Shown here: positions 31,701-41,313 of the stretch, piece by piece
Layout of the letters: the number at the start of each line of letters is the position of its first letter
How positions within the stretch are numbered: the stretch's first letter is position 1
Assembly (NCBI GenBank): GCA_965208975.1
Contig: CBDBQH010000003.1
Location: forward strand, 558,001 to 622,000
Length of the DNA stretch: 64,000 nucleotides
Direction of reading: 5' to 3'
Source of the DNA: G963663315 sp965208975
Lineage (GTDB): Bacteria; Pseudomonadota; Gammaproteobacteria; Arenicellales; Poriferihabitantaceae
The notes under the pieces: model-generated
Told to the model about the DNA's origin: nothing
The model's database searches: none
Seen by the model: the letters and a program-made list of their open reading frames with translations, nothing else
Program-made: the position numbers and the translations under genes

Positions 31701-31820
31701 CAATATTCTTATCCGGCTAATCTGACTTTTTGACGAATCGGCGAATCATGAATTATACATAAAAATTCGCTATGCGAAACACATTCCAGTTCACGTTCTT
31801 TGATTTTTACGGTTCGGCGG

Positions 31821-31848
31821 TTGAATTTTTCCCGCATTGTGCTAATCT
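31821..31848 (+). promoter_or_regulatory. Probable sigma70 promoter of dprA
   Basis: TTGAAT (31821-31826), a 16 bp spacer and TAATCT (31843-31848), 29 bp before the dprA ATG, which has AAGGAAAT as ribosome binding site. Confidence 0.5.
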
Positions 31849-31877
31849 GAAAGTCACTACCCTAAGGAAATCACACC

Positions 31878-32975
31878 ATGTTAAGGGATTGGCTGACACT
31901 GATCTATCTGAAATCCGTTTCTGTTGCCCGCAAGCGCGAACTGATTGAGCGGTTCGGCTCCCCGACCGCCCTGTTCAACGCCAGCGCACAGACTCTGCGC
32001 CAGACCGGAGTCCATTCCAGCGCTGAAACAACCGCCATCCTGGAGCGACCCAAAGACACCGGCGCCACCCCCATCGAAAGAGACCTTGAAACACTGGAAT
32101 CACTGCAATGCCAGTATATCGGCTTCAATGATCCGCGTTTCCCCACCCTGCTCAATGAAATCCCGAACCCGCCTCTCGGCCTGTTCGTCAGGGGACGAAG
32201 CGAACTGTTACAAAACCCGCAACTCGCGGTAGTCGGCAGCCGCAACGCCAGCCCTTCCGGGAAAAGAACGGCCGCATCCTTCGCCGCGGAACTGGCAAGC
32301 ATGGGGCTGACCATCACCAGCGGCCTGGCTTCGGGTATCGACAGTCATGCCCATCAGGGCTGCCTTTCCATGAACGGGCATACGGTCGCGGTTATCGGTA
32401 CCGGCATTGACCGTATATATCCGAAATCAAACCGGAATCTGTATCATGAGGTTGCATCCACCGGAGTCATCGTAACCGAGTTTCCTCCTGGCGCTCCTCC
32501 CCTGTCACGCAACTTCCCCTTGAGAAACCGGATTATCAGTGGTTTGTCACTGGGTGTCCTGGTGGTTGAGGCAGGCATTCGCAGCGGCAGCCTGATCACG
32601 GCCAGGCTGGCGGCGGAACAGGGCCGTGAAGTGTTCGCCATCCCGGGCTCTATTCATATCGTGACCAGCCGTGGCTGCCACTTCCTGATCAGGCAGGGCG
32701 CCAAACTGGTCGAGTCGGTTACCGACATCGTGGAAGAACTGCAGCACTTCGATAACCTGCCATCCGCTGTCAAAAATGAAACAAAACAGCCCGTAAAAAC
32801 AATCGGGGATGAAAATCCGCTGTACAACCTGATAGACTACGCCCCGATTTCGATGGAACGGATCATTGAACAGAGCGGGTTGACTGCACAGCAGGTTTCA
32901 TCCATTCTGACCAACATGGAATTACAGGGATTGATTGTCGAAACCAACGGCAGTTATCAGAGACTGCCGGCCTGA
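31878..32975 (+). CDS. dprA: DNA-processing protein DprA (Smf)
   Basis: 365 residues. An N-terminal helical region precedes the Rossmann-like DprA core with AVVGSRNASPSGKRTAASFA, GLTITSGLASGIDSHAHQG, GTGIDRIYPKSN, RNFPLRNRIISGLS and EAGIRSGSLITARLAAEQGR. A C-terminal winged-helix (DprA_WH) ends MELQGLIVETNGSYQRLPA. DprA loads RecA on incoming single-stranded DNA during transformation. It is followed by smg and topA in the usual gammaproteobacterial order. Confidence 0.96.
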   Translation: MLRDWLTLIYLKSVSVARKRELIERFGSPTALFNASAQTLRQTGVHSSAETTAILERPKDTGATPIERDLETLESLQCQYIGFNDPRFPTLLNEIPNPPLGLFVRGRSELLQNPQLAVVGSRNASPSGKRTAASFAAELASMGLTITSGLASGIDSHAHQGCLSMNGHTVAVIGTGIDRIYPKSNRNLYHEVASTGVIVTEFPPGAPPLSRNFPLRNRIISGLSLGVLVVEAGIRSGSLITARLAAEQGREVFAIPGSIHIVTSRGCHFLIRQGAKLVESVTDIVEELQHFDNLPSAVKNETKQPVKTIGDENPLYNLIDYAPISMERIIEQSGLTAQQVSSILTNMELQGLIVETNGSYQRLPA

Positions 32976-33020
32976 TCACTGCCAGCAAAAACCGGAAAAA
33001 TCGGATGAGGTCGTTACAAA

Positions 33021-33503
33021 ATGAAAGAAAATGTTCTGGATGTTCTAATTTTCCTGTTCGAGAATGACCTGTGCGCGGCGGATGAGGCGCAATGGAGCCA
33101 GGAAACCCTGGAGCTGGAGCTGAGACAGGCCGGTTTCGGCCAACCCATGATTAACCTGGCTTTCGACTGGCTGGAAAATCTCGCGCTTCTTTGTGAAAAT
33201 AACCCGCAGGATTCACTGGACATTGAACAGCCCGCAATTCGACACTATTGCGCGATGGAACAGGCGCGTCTGGATACCGAGTCCCGCGGCCTGCTTCTGA
33301 AACTGGAGCAATGCGGCGTACTCAACAGGATCTCAAGGGAGATGGTGATCGATCAACTGATGGCGCTGGATGACCGGGACATTGAACCAGAGCACGTCAA
33401 ATGGGTCACATTAATGGTCCTGAATTGCTGTACCGACGGGGAGGGAACTTACGAATTGACCGAATCGATCGTTCTTGAAGGAGCGCGCGATTGCGCTCAC
33501 TAG
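33021..33503 (+). CDS. smg: Smg family protein (DUF494)
   Basis: A 160-residue acidic helical protein opening MKENVLDVLIFLFENDL, characteristic of Smg. It also has 'ISREMVIDQLMALDDRDIEPEHVKWVTLMVLNC'. The exact role is unknown. It lies between dprA and topA, as in many gammaproteobacteria, with about 45 bp upstream. Confidence 0.93.
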   Translation: MKENVLDVLIFLFENDLCAADEAQWSQETLELELRQAGFGQPMINLAFDWLENLALLCENNPQDSLDIEQPAIRHYCAMEQARLDTESRGLLLKLEQCGVLNRISREMVIDQLMALDDRDIEPEHVKWVTLMVLNCCTDGEGTYELTESIVLEGARDCAH

Positions 33504-33539
33504 CCTCCACCCGATAACTTCAAACACAATACTCAACCA

Positions 33540-36005
33540 ATGGGAAAACCCCTGATCATCGTCGAATCTCCGGCCAAGGCGCGCTCAATGTCCCGATACC
33601 TGGGCAACGACTTCAAGGCGATGGCCTCCTATGGTCACGTCCGTGACCTTCTGCCCCGGGAGGGCGCGGTTGACCCGGACAATGATTTCGAGATGCATTA
33701 TGAACTGGTCGAACGCAACAAGCCCCATGTCAATCTGATTGTCAAGGAAATGCGTAAAGCCGATTCACTCTATCTGGCTACTGATCCCGACCGGGAAGGC
33801 GAAGCAATATCCTGGCACCTGTATGAACTGCTCAAGCAAAGAAAAGTCATCGGAAACAAGCCGGTTTACCGGGTCGAATTTCATGAAATCACTCGAACGG
33901 CCATCCGCAAAGCGGTGGCCAATCCGCGGGAAATCTCCACCAGCCTGATTGAGGCGCAACAGGCCCGGCGCGCGCTGGATTATCTGGTTGGCTTCAACCT
34001 CTCCCCCCTGTTATGGAGAAAGGTGCGCACAGGATTGTCCGCCGGCCGGGTACAGAGCCCGGCCCTGCGGATGATTTGTGAGCGGGAAGCGGAAATCGAG
34101 AAATTCGCGCGCCAGGAATACTGGACCATTGAAGCCGACATGGATACTGCGGGGCAGAAGTTTTCCGGCAGGCTGACGCATTATCTGGATCAAAAACTCA
34201 CCCAGTTCTCCATTACCGATGAATCATCGGCCAATCAGGCCACCACCACGCTCAGACAGGCCGCAAGCGGTAAATTGCAGGTTGCAAAAATCACCAAACG
34301 ACAAAGAAAACGCAATCCGGCGCCACCGTTCACCACCTCAACCCTGCAACAGGAAGCCTCCAGGAAACTGGGCTTTAGCACACAGCGAACCATGCGGATT
34401 GCACAACAACTGTATGAAGGAATCGGCTCCGGCAAGGATTCGTCCGGGCTGATTACCTATATGCGAACCGACTCCGTTGCGCTGGCCGCTCAGGCTATAA
34501 CCGAAATCAGGGATTTCATTGCCGGGGAATACGGAGCTTCGGCAGTTCCCGAAAGCCCCAGAGCGTTCAGGAACCAGTCGAAAAACGCCCAGGAAGCGCA
34601 CGAAGCGATACGCCCCGTTTCGGTCAACCAGACCCCCGCCCGATTGCGCTCCCGGCTATCCCCGGATCAAGGCAGGCTGTATGAACTGATCTGGAAACGG
34701 ACGGTCGCCTGCCAGATGATCCACGCTACCATTGACACCGTTTCTGTGGACCTGAAAGCCGGGGACGCCGGTATCTTCCGTTCTTCGGGTTCGACCATAC
34801 GGATTGCGGGATTCATGGCGGTTTATCTGGAAGGCTACGATGACCGCGCCGACAAGGACGAACGGGAAACGTTTTTACCGGATATGCGAGAGGGTATGGA
34901 AGTCGATCTGATCAAAATACATCCAGAGCAGCATTTCACCGAACCTCCACCCCGTTATAACGAGGCGTCACTGGTAAAGACCCTCGAAGCCTGGGGCATT
35001 GGCCGACCTTCCACCTACGCTTCAATCATCAGCACCCTGCAAAACCGGCAATACGTCACACTCGAAAACCGCCGCTTCGAACCGACTGAAATCGGCAAGA
35101 TCGTCAATCAATTCCTGTCGAATCACTTTACCCGCTATGTCGATTACGAATTTACCGCAAAAATGGAAGATGAACTGGATGAAATATCACGCGGAGAGAA
35201 ACAGCGGATTCCTCTGATGAGGAAATTCTGGGATGACTTTTCCCGACAGGTCAGGGAGAAAGACGAAACGGTCAGCCGGGATGATGTCATTCAGTCGCGG
35301 AAACTCGGCGCCGACCCCAAATCCGGAAGGCCGCTGTCGGTGCGGATGGGCAGATACGGCGCTTATGCCCAGATCGGCACTCGCGATGACGAAGAAAAGC
35401 CGCTATTCGCCAGTCTGCGCACCGGTCAAAAGCTGGATTCGATCACTTTCGAGGAAGCCCTGGTACTGTTCGAGCTGCCAAGATCGCTGGGCGAATCACC
35501 CGAAGGTGAAAAACTGACGGCGGCGATTGGCCGGTTCGGGCCATACATCAAATATGGCGATAAATTTGTCTCTCTCGGTGACCATGACCCGTGGACGGTG
35601 ACCCGGGATACCGCCCTTGAGCTGGTGGCGGAGAAAAAGGAAGCGGACTCGAAGCGTCTGATACTGGATTTCAAAGAGCATGGGATACAGGTACTGAATG
35701 GCCGTTACGGGCCATACATAACGGACGGAGAGAAAAACGCGCGCGCGCCGAAAACCGTCGAACCGCATACCCTCAGCCTGGAAGACTGCGTTGAACTGCT
35801 GAAAAACGCGAAGCCGCCATCCAGGAAGAAGAAAGGCGACACCCAAAAGACGACCCGTAAAAAAGCCGTGGCAAAAAAGACCACTGCCAAAAAGACGACT
35901 CGGAAAAAAACCGCGGTAAAAAAGACCTTGAGTAAAAAAACCACTGCGAAAAAGGCCGCCGTGAAGAAGACCGCCCGGAAAAAACCGCCAGAATCCCCGC
36001 GGTAA
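33540..36005 (+). CDS. topA: DNA topoisomerase I with lysine-rich tail
   Basis: 821 residues, type IA topoisomerase that relaxes negative supercoils. The TOPRIM domain has the catalytic Glu9 in IIVESPAKARSM and DPDREGEAISWH. The active tyrosine is Y307 in GLITYMRTDS. Also seen is the 'EAWGIGRPSTYASIISTLQ' motif. Instead of the Cys4 zinc fingers of E. coli TopA, the C-terminus has Toprim_C-type repeats (MGRYGAYAQIG, IGRFGPYIKYG, NGRYGPYITDG) and about 60 residues of Lys/Thr/Ala repeats, probably for DNA binding. This variant occurs in several bacterial lineages. Confidence 0.96.
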   Translation: MGKPLIIVESPAKARSMSRYLGNDFKAMASYGHVRDLLPREGAVDPDNDFEMHYELVERNKPHVNLIVKEMRKADSLYLATDPDREGEAISWHLYELLKQRKVIGNKPVYRVEFHEITRTAIRKAVANPREISTSLIEAQQARRALDYLVGFNLSPLLWRKVRTGLSAGRVQSPALRMICEREAEIEKFARQEYWTIEADMDTAGQKFSGRLTHYLDQKLTQFSITDESSANQATTTLRQAASGKLQVAKITKRQRKRNPAPPFTTSTLQQEASRKLGFSTQRTMRIAQQLYEGIGSGKDSSGLITYMRTDSVALAAQAITEIRDFIAGEYGASAVPESPRAFRNQSKNAQEAHEAIRPVSVNQTPARLRSRLSPDQGRLYELIWKRTVACQMIHATIDTVSVDLKAGDAGIFRSSGSTIRIAGFMAVYLEGYDDRADKDERETFLPDMREGMEVDLIKIHPEQHFTEPPPRYNEASLVKTLEAWGIGRPSTYASIISTLQNRQYVTLENRRFEPTEIGKIVNQFLSNHFTRYVDYEFTAKMEDELDEISRGEKQRIPLMRKFWDDFSRQVREKDETVSRDDVIQSRKLGADPKSGRPLSVRMGRYGAYAQIGTRDDEEKPLFASLRTGQKLDSITFEEALVLFELPRSLGESPEGEKLTAAIGRFGPYIKYGDKFVSLGDHDPWTVTRDTALELVAEKKEADSKRLILDFKEHGIQVLNGRYGPYITDGEKNARAPKTVEPHTLSLEDCVELLKNAKPPSRKKKGDTQKTTRKKAVAKKTTAKKTTRKKTAVKKTLSKKTTAKKAAVKKTARKKPPESPR

Positions 36006-36015
36006 AATCAAGACC

Positions 36016-37359
36016 CTACCGGCCCAGCCTCTTCAACATCGCCATAAAGGTTTTTATGACAACAATCATATCCAGTCTGAGCGTATGATTCTTGATATAG
36101 TACAGGTCGTATTCCAGTTTATGGCGGGCATCCTCAACCGATGAACCATACGGGTATTTGACCTGGGCCCAGCCGGTTATTCCGGGTGGCACGATGTGGC
36201 GAACCAGATAGTGAGGGATTTCCCGCTGCAATAAGGACACGAACTCCGGGCGTTCAGGTCGCGGCCCAATCAGACTCATATTACCCAGAATCAGGTTCCA
36301 TAACTGCGGTAATTCGTCTATATGCGAAGTGCGTAAAAATCTCCCTAACCGGGTTATTCGCGGGTCATCCACCGCCGACCACTGCACACCCGACTTTTCC
36401 GCATCCTCGAACATGGTTCTGAATTTGTAGAGAGTGAAGACCTTGCCATTCAAACCGACTCTGCGCTGCCGGTAGATTACCTTGCCCGGAGAATGCAACC
36501 GGATCATCACCCCGACCACCAGCATCAGCGGAGACACGCCAAGCAGGGCGGCCACGGCAATCAGGAAATCAACAATTCGCTTGACCCGGAATCCGGCCCG
36601 GTCATGCGCGGGGTCATGACGACTCGAATACAACATCTCTTCTTCAAAATGATCCACCGGCAATAATTTCCAATACTGCTCATAATAACGGGTGACACTG
36701 AGTATTGGCGCCCGCTTCTCCGTCTGCTTGATGAGCCGTTCCAGTTGCGGCGCCGATGGGTCATCATGAACGATACAGGAGCGCTCGGGGTGGTCCCTGA
36801 TCCAGGACTCAATCTCATCGATCCCGGTGAGCGCCTCGAACCGGGGCACATCCCTGGAGGGAGCGGTGCGCGATGCCGTTTCCTGTACATCCTGATTAAA
36901 ACGCGCAACGGACTCTTCAGCGCCGATCATCAGCCAGTGAATGGCTCCCATCGCGCGCTGATACCACTTCGCAAACAACCATCTGGACAACGCCGCCCAT
37001 AGCGCAAACAGAGTCAGCGCGACCGGCAGCGCCCCACGGCCGAAAATCGGCTCATACTGATCTTTGCCGAGAATGTAGACGACGAACACACTGGCGGTGG
37101 CGATCATAAATGCGGCCGCCAGGGCATCGCCACTGAATCTGACCGGATCCCGGCTGTCATCCATCCGATACATGTCCATGACATACAACGCCAGGATTGC
37201 GACCACCACCAGCATCCACAACGAGCCGGAAAATGGCGATGCCCATTCACCGAACCGCAACCTGTACGCCAGAAAGTAAGCCGCCAGAATACCGGCCACA
37301 TCCAGTCCGGCCAACAACCCCGCGCGGGGCCGATACCACTGCAAACGGCGACTGGTCAC
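36016..37359 (-). CDS. Polyprenyl-phosphate sugar-1-phosphate transferase
   Basis: A 447-residue bacterial sugar transferase of the WbaP/WcaJ type. Four to five N-terminal membrane helices are followed by a CoA-binding-like middle, a further hydrophobic helix (IAVAALLGVSPLMLVVGVMI), and the catalytic domain with VIYRQRRVGLNGKVFTLYKF, RTSHIDELPQLWNLILGNMS, LIGPRPERPEF and VPPGITGWAQVKY. It starts exopolysaccharide or O-antigen repeat synthesis by loading a sugar phosphate on undecaprenyl phosphate. No other glycan genes adjoin it. Its start overlaps the small gene upstream by 4 bp. Confidence 0.93.
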   Translation of the reverse strand: MTSRRLQWYRPRAGLLAGLDVAGILAAYFLAYRLRFGEWASPFSGSLWMLVVVAILALYVMDMYRMDDSRDPVRFSGDALAAAFMIATASVFVVYILGKDQYEPIFGRGALPVALTLFALWAALSRWLFAKWYQRAMGAIHWLMIGAEESVARFNQDVQETASRTAPSRDVPRFEALTGIDEIESWIRDHPERSCIVHDDPSAPQLERLIKQTEKRAPILSVTRYYEQYWKLLPVDHFEEEMLYSSRHDPAHDRAGFRVKRIVDFLIAVAALLGVSPLMLVVGVMIRLHSPGKVIYRQRRVGLNGKVFTLYKFRTMFEDAEKSGVQWSAVDDPRITRLGRFLRTSHIDELPQLWNLILGNMSLIGPRPERPEFVSLLQREIPHYLVRHIVPPGITGWAQVKYPYGSSVEDARHKLEYDLYYIKNHTLRLDMIVVIKTFMAMLKRLGR

Positions 37360-37580
37360 CGCTCGAATATCGGGCCGAAATTGCTGATCTGCGCCAAAGC
37401 CGACTCTTCCACGGAAGCGTCAACCCCCTTTTTTCTTCTCTCGACAATGCGGTGTTGCAACCCTTGTTTATCGAACAGGTAACTTGCGCTTTTGAAGCGA
37501 AGCTCAACGACAAATCCGCCGCCGGGGATATTGTATATACCACCGACCTCGACTTTTTCATGGATGTCAATATCTATCAT
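37356..37580 (-). CDS. Small hypothetical protein coupled to the sugar transferase
   Basis: 74 residues. It begins MIDIDIHEKVEVGGIYNIPG, with a beta-rich first half and a charged C-terminus. An AAGGTG ribosome binding site sits 5 bp before the ATG, and its stop overlaps the transferase start in an ATGA, which suggests translational coupling. I recognise no family. The antisense frame over the same DNA lacks these signals. Confidence 0.55.
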   Translation of the reverse strand: MIDIDIHEKVEVGGIYNIPGGGFVVELRFKSASYLFDKQGLQHRIVERRKKGVDASVEESALAQISNFGPIFER

Positions 37581-37719
37581 GTTTCACCTTAAAGTGGGAT
37601 GTACGGATGAGCGCGAAATCGTTTTTTATCAGAAGACATCACCCGATTATAACCCCACCATCCTTTATTTTTTGATATGATCGTGTGATACATCTGAGCA
37701 AACGCCTTAAGCCCCCGCC

Positions 37720-38370
37720 ATGGATTACGAAACAGCCCGCGTCAATATGATCGAACAACAAATCCGCCCCTGGAATGTGTTGGCGACGCGGACGCTGGAT
37801 GCTCTGGGGGCAGTTCGGCGGGAGGATTTCGTGCCGGAACGCTACCGGCATCTGTCTTTCGTCGATACCCGCATTCCCTTAGGCGACAACCAGGTCATGC
37901 TCGAACCCAAAGTCAGCGCCCGCATGATTGAAGCCCTGCGCCTGGAGCCGGAGCATCGTGTATTGGAGGTCGGAACCGGCTCCGGCTATACCGCCGCACT
38001 GATGGCCTCACTCGGCGCACAGGTGACCAGCATCGAGATTCACCCGCAATTATCCGGGCAGGCAAAACGGAATCTGGCGATGGCCGGGCTTGACAATGTC
38101 GAGCTGCACTGCGCCGACTGCTTCCATTTTTGTGAAGATCAGGCCCTCCGGGAACCATTCGACCGCGTACTGGTTACTGGCTCCGTCCCCCTGATCGGCT
38201 CCGTTTTCCTGAACAGGATTCATCGCCATGGAAGACTCGTCGGCATCGAAGGCAACGCCCCCGCCATGCAAGTGGTCATGGTGCGGGGCAGCGGACAAAA
38301 AACCCCCCTGTTCGAAACCAGCGTCCCCAGATTGGAAAATGTCCATGAACAAATCACTTTCGACTTTTAG
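37720..38370 (+). CDS. pcm: Protein-L-isoaspartate O-methyltransferase family protein
   Basis: A 216-residue SAM-dependent methyltransferase. The Pcm-type N-terminus reads RVNMIEQQIRPWNVLATRTL, and the SAM motif I is VLEVGTGSGYTAALMASLG. Pcm repairs isoaspartyl residues. This short form adjacent to tolC is common in proteobacteria, and some members have lost the repair activity, so the substrate is uncertain. Its last 26 bp overlap the tolC-like gene. Confidence 0.85.
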   Translation: MDYETARVNMIEQQIRPWNVLATRTLDALGAVRREDFVPERYRHLSFVDTRIPLGDNQVMLEPKVSARMIEALRLEPEHRVLEVGTGSGYTAALMASLGAQVTSIEIHPQLSGQAKRNLAMAGLDNVELHCADCFHFCEDQALREPFDRVLVTGSVPLIGSVFLNRIHRHGRLVGIEGNAPAMQVVMVRGSGQKTPLFETSVPRLENVHEQITFDF

Positions 38371-39718
38371 ACCTGTCGCGCGGCCCGTGACCGGAGCAAA
38401 GGGCCATGGCCTGATAGCGGTTGCCTTGACAATCATCCTGTGCGGCAGCTTGCCCGGCAACAGTCTGGCTACGGATCTCCGGGACATCTACTCCCTGGCG
38501 CTGACCAATGATCCGGTTTATCAGGCCGAGATACTGGCTCACAGCGCCAGCGCCCTGGAATTACCGATCGCTGGCGCCGCCTTTCGGCCTGCGGTCACGG
38601 TCAGCGCAAGTGTGGCAGAGGACCAGGTGAACAACAAAAACCCGAATCGCGCAAAAAGCGATGATTACGCCCTCAGCCTCAACGTCAATTTGCCGCTGTA
38701 TAACCAGGCAAACCGGCTCCGGATCGACCAGAGCCGGGAGCGTGTGGAAATATCGGGGCTGGAGTTGCTCCAGGCCCGGCAGGATTTGATCCTGCGTGTC
38801 GCCAATCGTTACTTCGATGTGCTGGCGGCGCGCGATGCCGCAGAAGTCGCCAGACTGGAGAAGATCGCGATCCGGCGTCAAATGGATCTGGCCAGCGACC
38901 GGCTTGAAGTAGGATTGGTCACCCGCACCGACCTGTTCGATGCAAAAGCCCGCTTCAAGCAGGCGGAAGCCAATGAGATTATGGCCCACAATAACATCAA
39001 TAATAACATCGCGTTGTTGCAACAGATCATCGGCGCAACCCCGCAATCATTACGGCCACTGAGTGAATCCGCCCCGCTGGAATTACCGCGACCAAATGAT
39101 ATGGATAGCTGGGTAGATCGGGCATTGTCGAACAATGTTTCTCTGGCTGTTCAATCACTCGAACTGGCTATTGCAAACACTGAAATCGAACGCCAGAAGA
39201 GCGCCCGGCTTCCTGTGGTCAGTCTGGACGGAGGCCATCGCCAGACCGATGCCCGTGGCGACTCCGGTCCGTATTCAAGCAGTTCCGGCACGACCCATCT
39301 GTCCGTACAGATGAGATTCCCGCTTTATAACGGGGGCCTGGTCAAACTGAAAACCCGGCAGGCCGGGCTGAGGTATAACCAGGTTGAAAGCCTGCTGGAA
39401 CAGACGCGCCGAACGGTCTCCACTCAGACAACCACCGCGTTTTTAACCACGACCAGCCGGATCAGTCAGGTCGAGGCGCTGTTCGAAGCGATTACCGCCG
39501 GAGAAAGCGCGCTGGAAGCGAAAGAAGAAGGGTTCAACGCCGGTCTGACCACCAATCTGGATGTGCTGGATGCCCAGCGCGACCTGTCACGCTCGCGAAC
39601 AGACTACCTGCGCGCGCGCTACGACTACATCATCTCGGTACTGGAGCTGGAACGCGCCGTCGGCGACCTGGATGAAGAAGACATCAAACGGGTCAATAGC
39701 TGGCTGCAACCATCGTAG
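38345..39718 (+). CDS. tolC: TolC family outer-membrane channel
   Basis: About 457 residues from the ATG at 38345. An earlier in-frame start would run through the pcm gene and lacks a signal peptide. The signal peptide is GLIAVALTIILCGSLPGNSLA. The mature part shows the two-fold OEP repeat: 'DLRDIYSLALTNDPVYQAEI', YFDVLAARDAAEVARLEK, LEVGLVTRTDLFDAKARF and the second-half echo FNAGLTTNLDVLDAQRDL. It is the outer-membrane exit duct for type I secretion and RND efflux. No inner-membrane partner is adjacent. Confidence 0.93.
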   Translation: MNKSLSTFRPVARPVTGAKGHGLIAVALTIILCGSLPGNSLATDLRDIYSLALTNDPVYQAEILAHSASALELPIAGAAFRPAVTVSASVAEDQVNNKNPNRAKSDDYALSLNVNLPLYNQANRLRIDQSRERVEISGLELLQARQDLILRVANRYFDVLAARDAAEVARLEKIAIRRQMDLASDRLEVGLVTRTDLFDAKARFKQAEANEIMAHNNINNNIALLQQIIGATPQSLRPLSESAPLELPRPNDMDSWVDRALSNNVSLAVQSLELAIANTEIERQKSARLPVVSLDGGHRQTDARGDSGPYSSSSGTTHLSVQMRFPLYNGGLVKLKTRQAGLRYNQVESLLEQTRRTVSTQTTTAFLTTTSRISQVEALFEAITAGESALEAKEEGFNAGLTTNLDVLDAQRDLSRSRTDYLRARYDYIISVLELERAVGDLDEEDIKRVNSWLQPS

Positions 39719-39751
39719 AGGCGGGTCTTAGTGCCCGTGCCCGTCCCTGAC

Positions 39752-39809
39752 ACAATCACTCCCCCCTTGAGGGGGAGTCAAATCCGCAAAGCGGATTTGG
39801 TGGGGGGAC
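39752..39809. repeat. Dispersed palindromic repeat between tolC and trkH
   Basis: The core ccccccttgagggggagtca plus an 'aatccgcaaagcggattt' stem lie between convergent tolC and trkH. No T-run follows, so terminator function is doubtful. Confidence 0.75.
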
Positions 39810-39822
39810 AAGCCCTACCGAT

Positions 39823-41274
39823 TCAGCCCTTCCAGAATACCGGGGAAACCAGAACCAGCAGGGTAAACAACTCCAGGCGTCCGAGCAGCATCGCGAAAGT
39901 CAGGATAATCTTTCCGCCATCAGAAATACTCCTGTAATTATGCGCGACATCACCCAGTCCCGGCCCCAGATTGTTCAATGACGCCGCCACTGCGGTCCAT
40001 GCCGTCAACAGGTCGCAACCGGTGGCCAGCATCAGGATCAGCAGCACAGTAAAACTGAAGATGTAAAGCGACAGGAATCCCCACACCGCATTGATTACAT
40101 CATCAGAAACCGGTTTACCACCGAGTTTGATCGGAATCAGGGCGCTCGGATGAACCAGCCGGGAAATTTCCCTCAACCCCTGTTTGAACAGTAATGTTAT
40201 CCGGACAATTTTCATGCCCCCGGCGGTAGACCCGGCGCAACCGCCGGCCGTGCTGAGCAGGATCAAAAATAACGGTACAAAGGTCGGCCATAACGAGAAC
40301 TCCGCGGTGGTAAACCCGGTCGTGGTGACGATGGATATGGCCTGAACCGTTCCCTGAATCCAGTTATGCTGTGCAGTGTCGTAGGTACGATGGCTGGTCA
40401 ACATGAATATGGTCACGATAACCGCCATCAATATCACGCCGAAATAGACTTTCGCTTCAGTGTCCTTCAGGTAGACAGAGACCCGCAGGCCGCGAACCGC
40501 AGTGAAATGCAGCGCAAAATTAAGACCCGCCAGAATCATGAACAGACAGGCCAGCAGATAGATCGTGTTGTTCTGAAAATAGCCGAGACTGGCGTCATGA
40601 GTGGAGAACCCGCCAATCGCAACAGTAGAAAAAGCATGGCAAATCGCATCGAATGCACTCATGCCGGCAAGATAATAGGCCACTGCGCACACGCTCGTCA
40701 GTCCCAGATAGATATACCAGATCGCCTTGGCGGTCTCGGTGATACGCGGCGTCAATCGGGCGTCCTTCATCGGCCCCGGGGTTTCCGCGCGATACAACTG
40801 CATACCACCGATCCCCAGCGCTGGCAGGACCGCCACTGCCAGAACGATAATGCCCATCCCGCCCAGCCATTGCAGTTGCTGGCGATAGTACAATACCGAA
40901 TGTGGCAGGGTATCGAGTGACAACAGGATGGTCGCTCCGGTGGTGGTCAATCCCGAGGTCGCCTCGAACAAGGCGTCAACCACCCTCATTTCGGGAGTAT
41001 CCACCAGCAACAACGGCACGGCGGCCATGATTGAAAGGGTTACCCAGATCAGCACCACAACCACGAAACCTTCCCGTAACTGCAACTCCCTCTTGTAGCC
41101 GCGCACTGGCCACCAGCATAACAAGCCGGTTATAAGCAGAATCACCAGAGCCGTGATAAAAGCAGTGTGCGCCTGATCCGCGTACCATATAGAAACCGCA
41201 ATCGGCGGAATCAGCGTACTGCCAAACAGTGCGATCAATATCCCTAATATCCTGACAGCGCCGAGAAATTGCAT
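39823..41274 (-). CDS. trkH: Trk potassium uptake system, membrane channel TrkH
   Basis: A 483-residue polytopic protein with four pore-like repeats. Selectivity-filter segments are visible (SGLTTTGATILL, STVAIGGFSTHDAS, SIVTTTGFTTAEF, ASLNNLGPGLGD). It conducts K+ gated by TrkA, encoded immediately upstream on the same strand (39 bp gap). Confidence 0.96.
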   Translation of the reverse strand: MQFLGAVRILGILIALFGSTLIPPIAVSIWYADQAHTAFITALVILLITGLLCWWPVRGYKRELQLREGFVVVVLIWVTLSIMAAVPLLLVDTPEMRVVDALFEATSGLTTTGATILLSLDTLPHSVLYYRQQLQWLGGMGIIVLAVAVLPALGIGGMQLYRAETPGPMKDARLTPRITETAKAIWYIYLGLTSVCAVAYYLAGMSAFDAICHAFSTVAIGGFSTHDASLGYFQNNTIYLLACLFMILAGLNFALHFTAVRGLRVSVYLKDTEAKVYFGVILMAVIVTIFMLTSHRTYDTAQHNWIQGTVQAISIVTTTGFTTAEFSLWPTFVPLFLILLSTAGGCAGSTAGGMKIVRITLLFKQGLREISRLVHPSALIPIKLGGKPVSDDVINAVWGFLSLYIFSFTVLLILMLATGCDLLTAWTAVAASLNNLGPGLGDVAHNYRSISDGGKIILTFAMLLGRLELFTLLVLVSPVFWKG

Positions 41275-41313
41275 GGCTTCGATTCGATTCTGCGGGACGG
41301 CTACCGGAACAAC

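Noticed and set aside
37197..37592. 131-codon forward frame opposite the small gene and sugar transferase
   Set aside because: It has no ribosome binding site or family match, while the reverse strand has coupled genes.
38228..38344. Earlier start for the tolC gene
   Set aside because: These codons lie within pcm and encode no signal peptide; the ATG at 38345 gives one.
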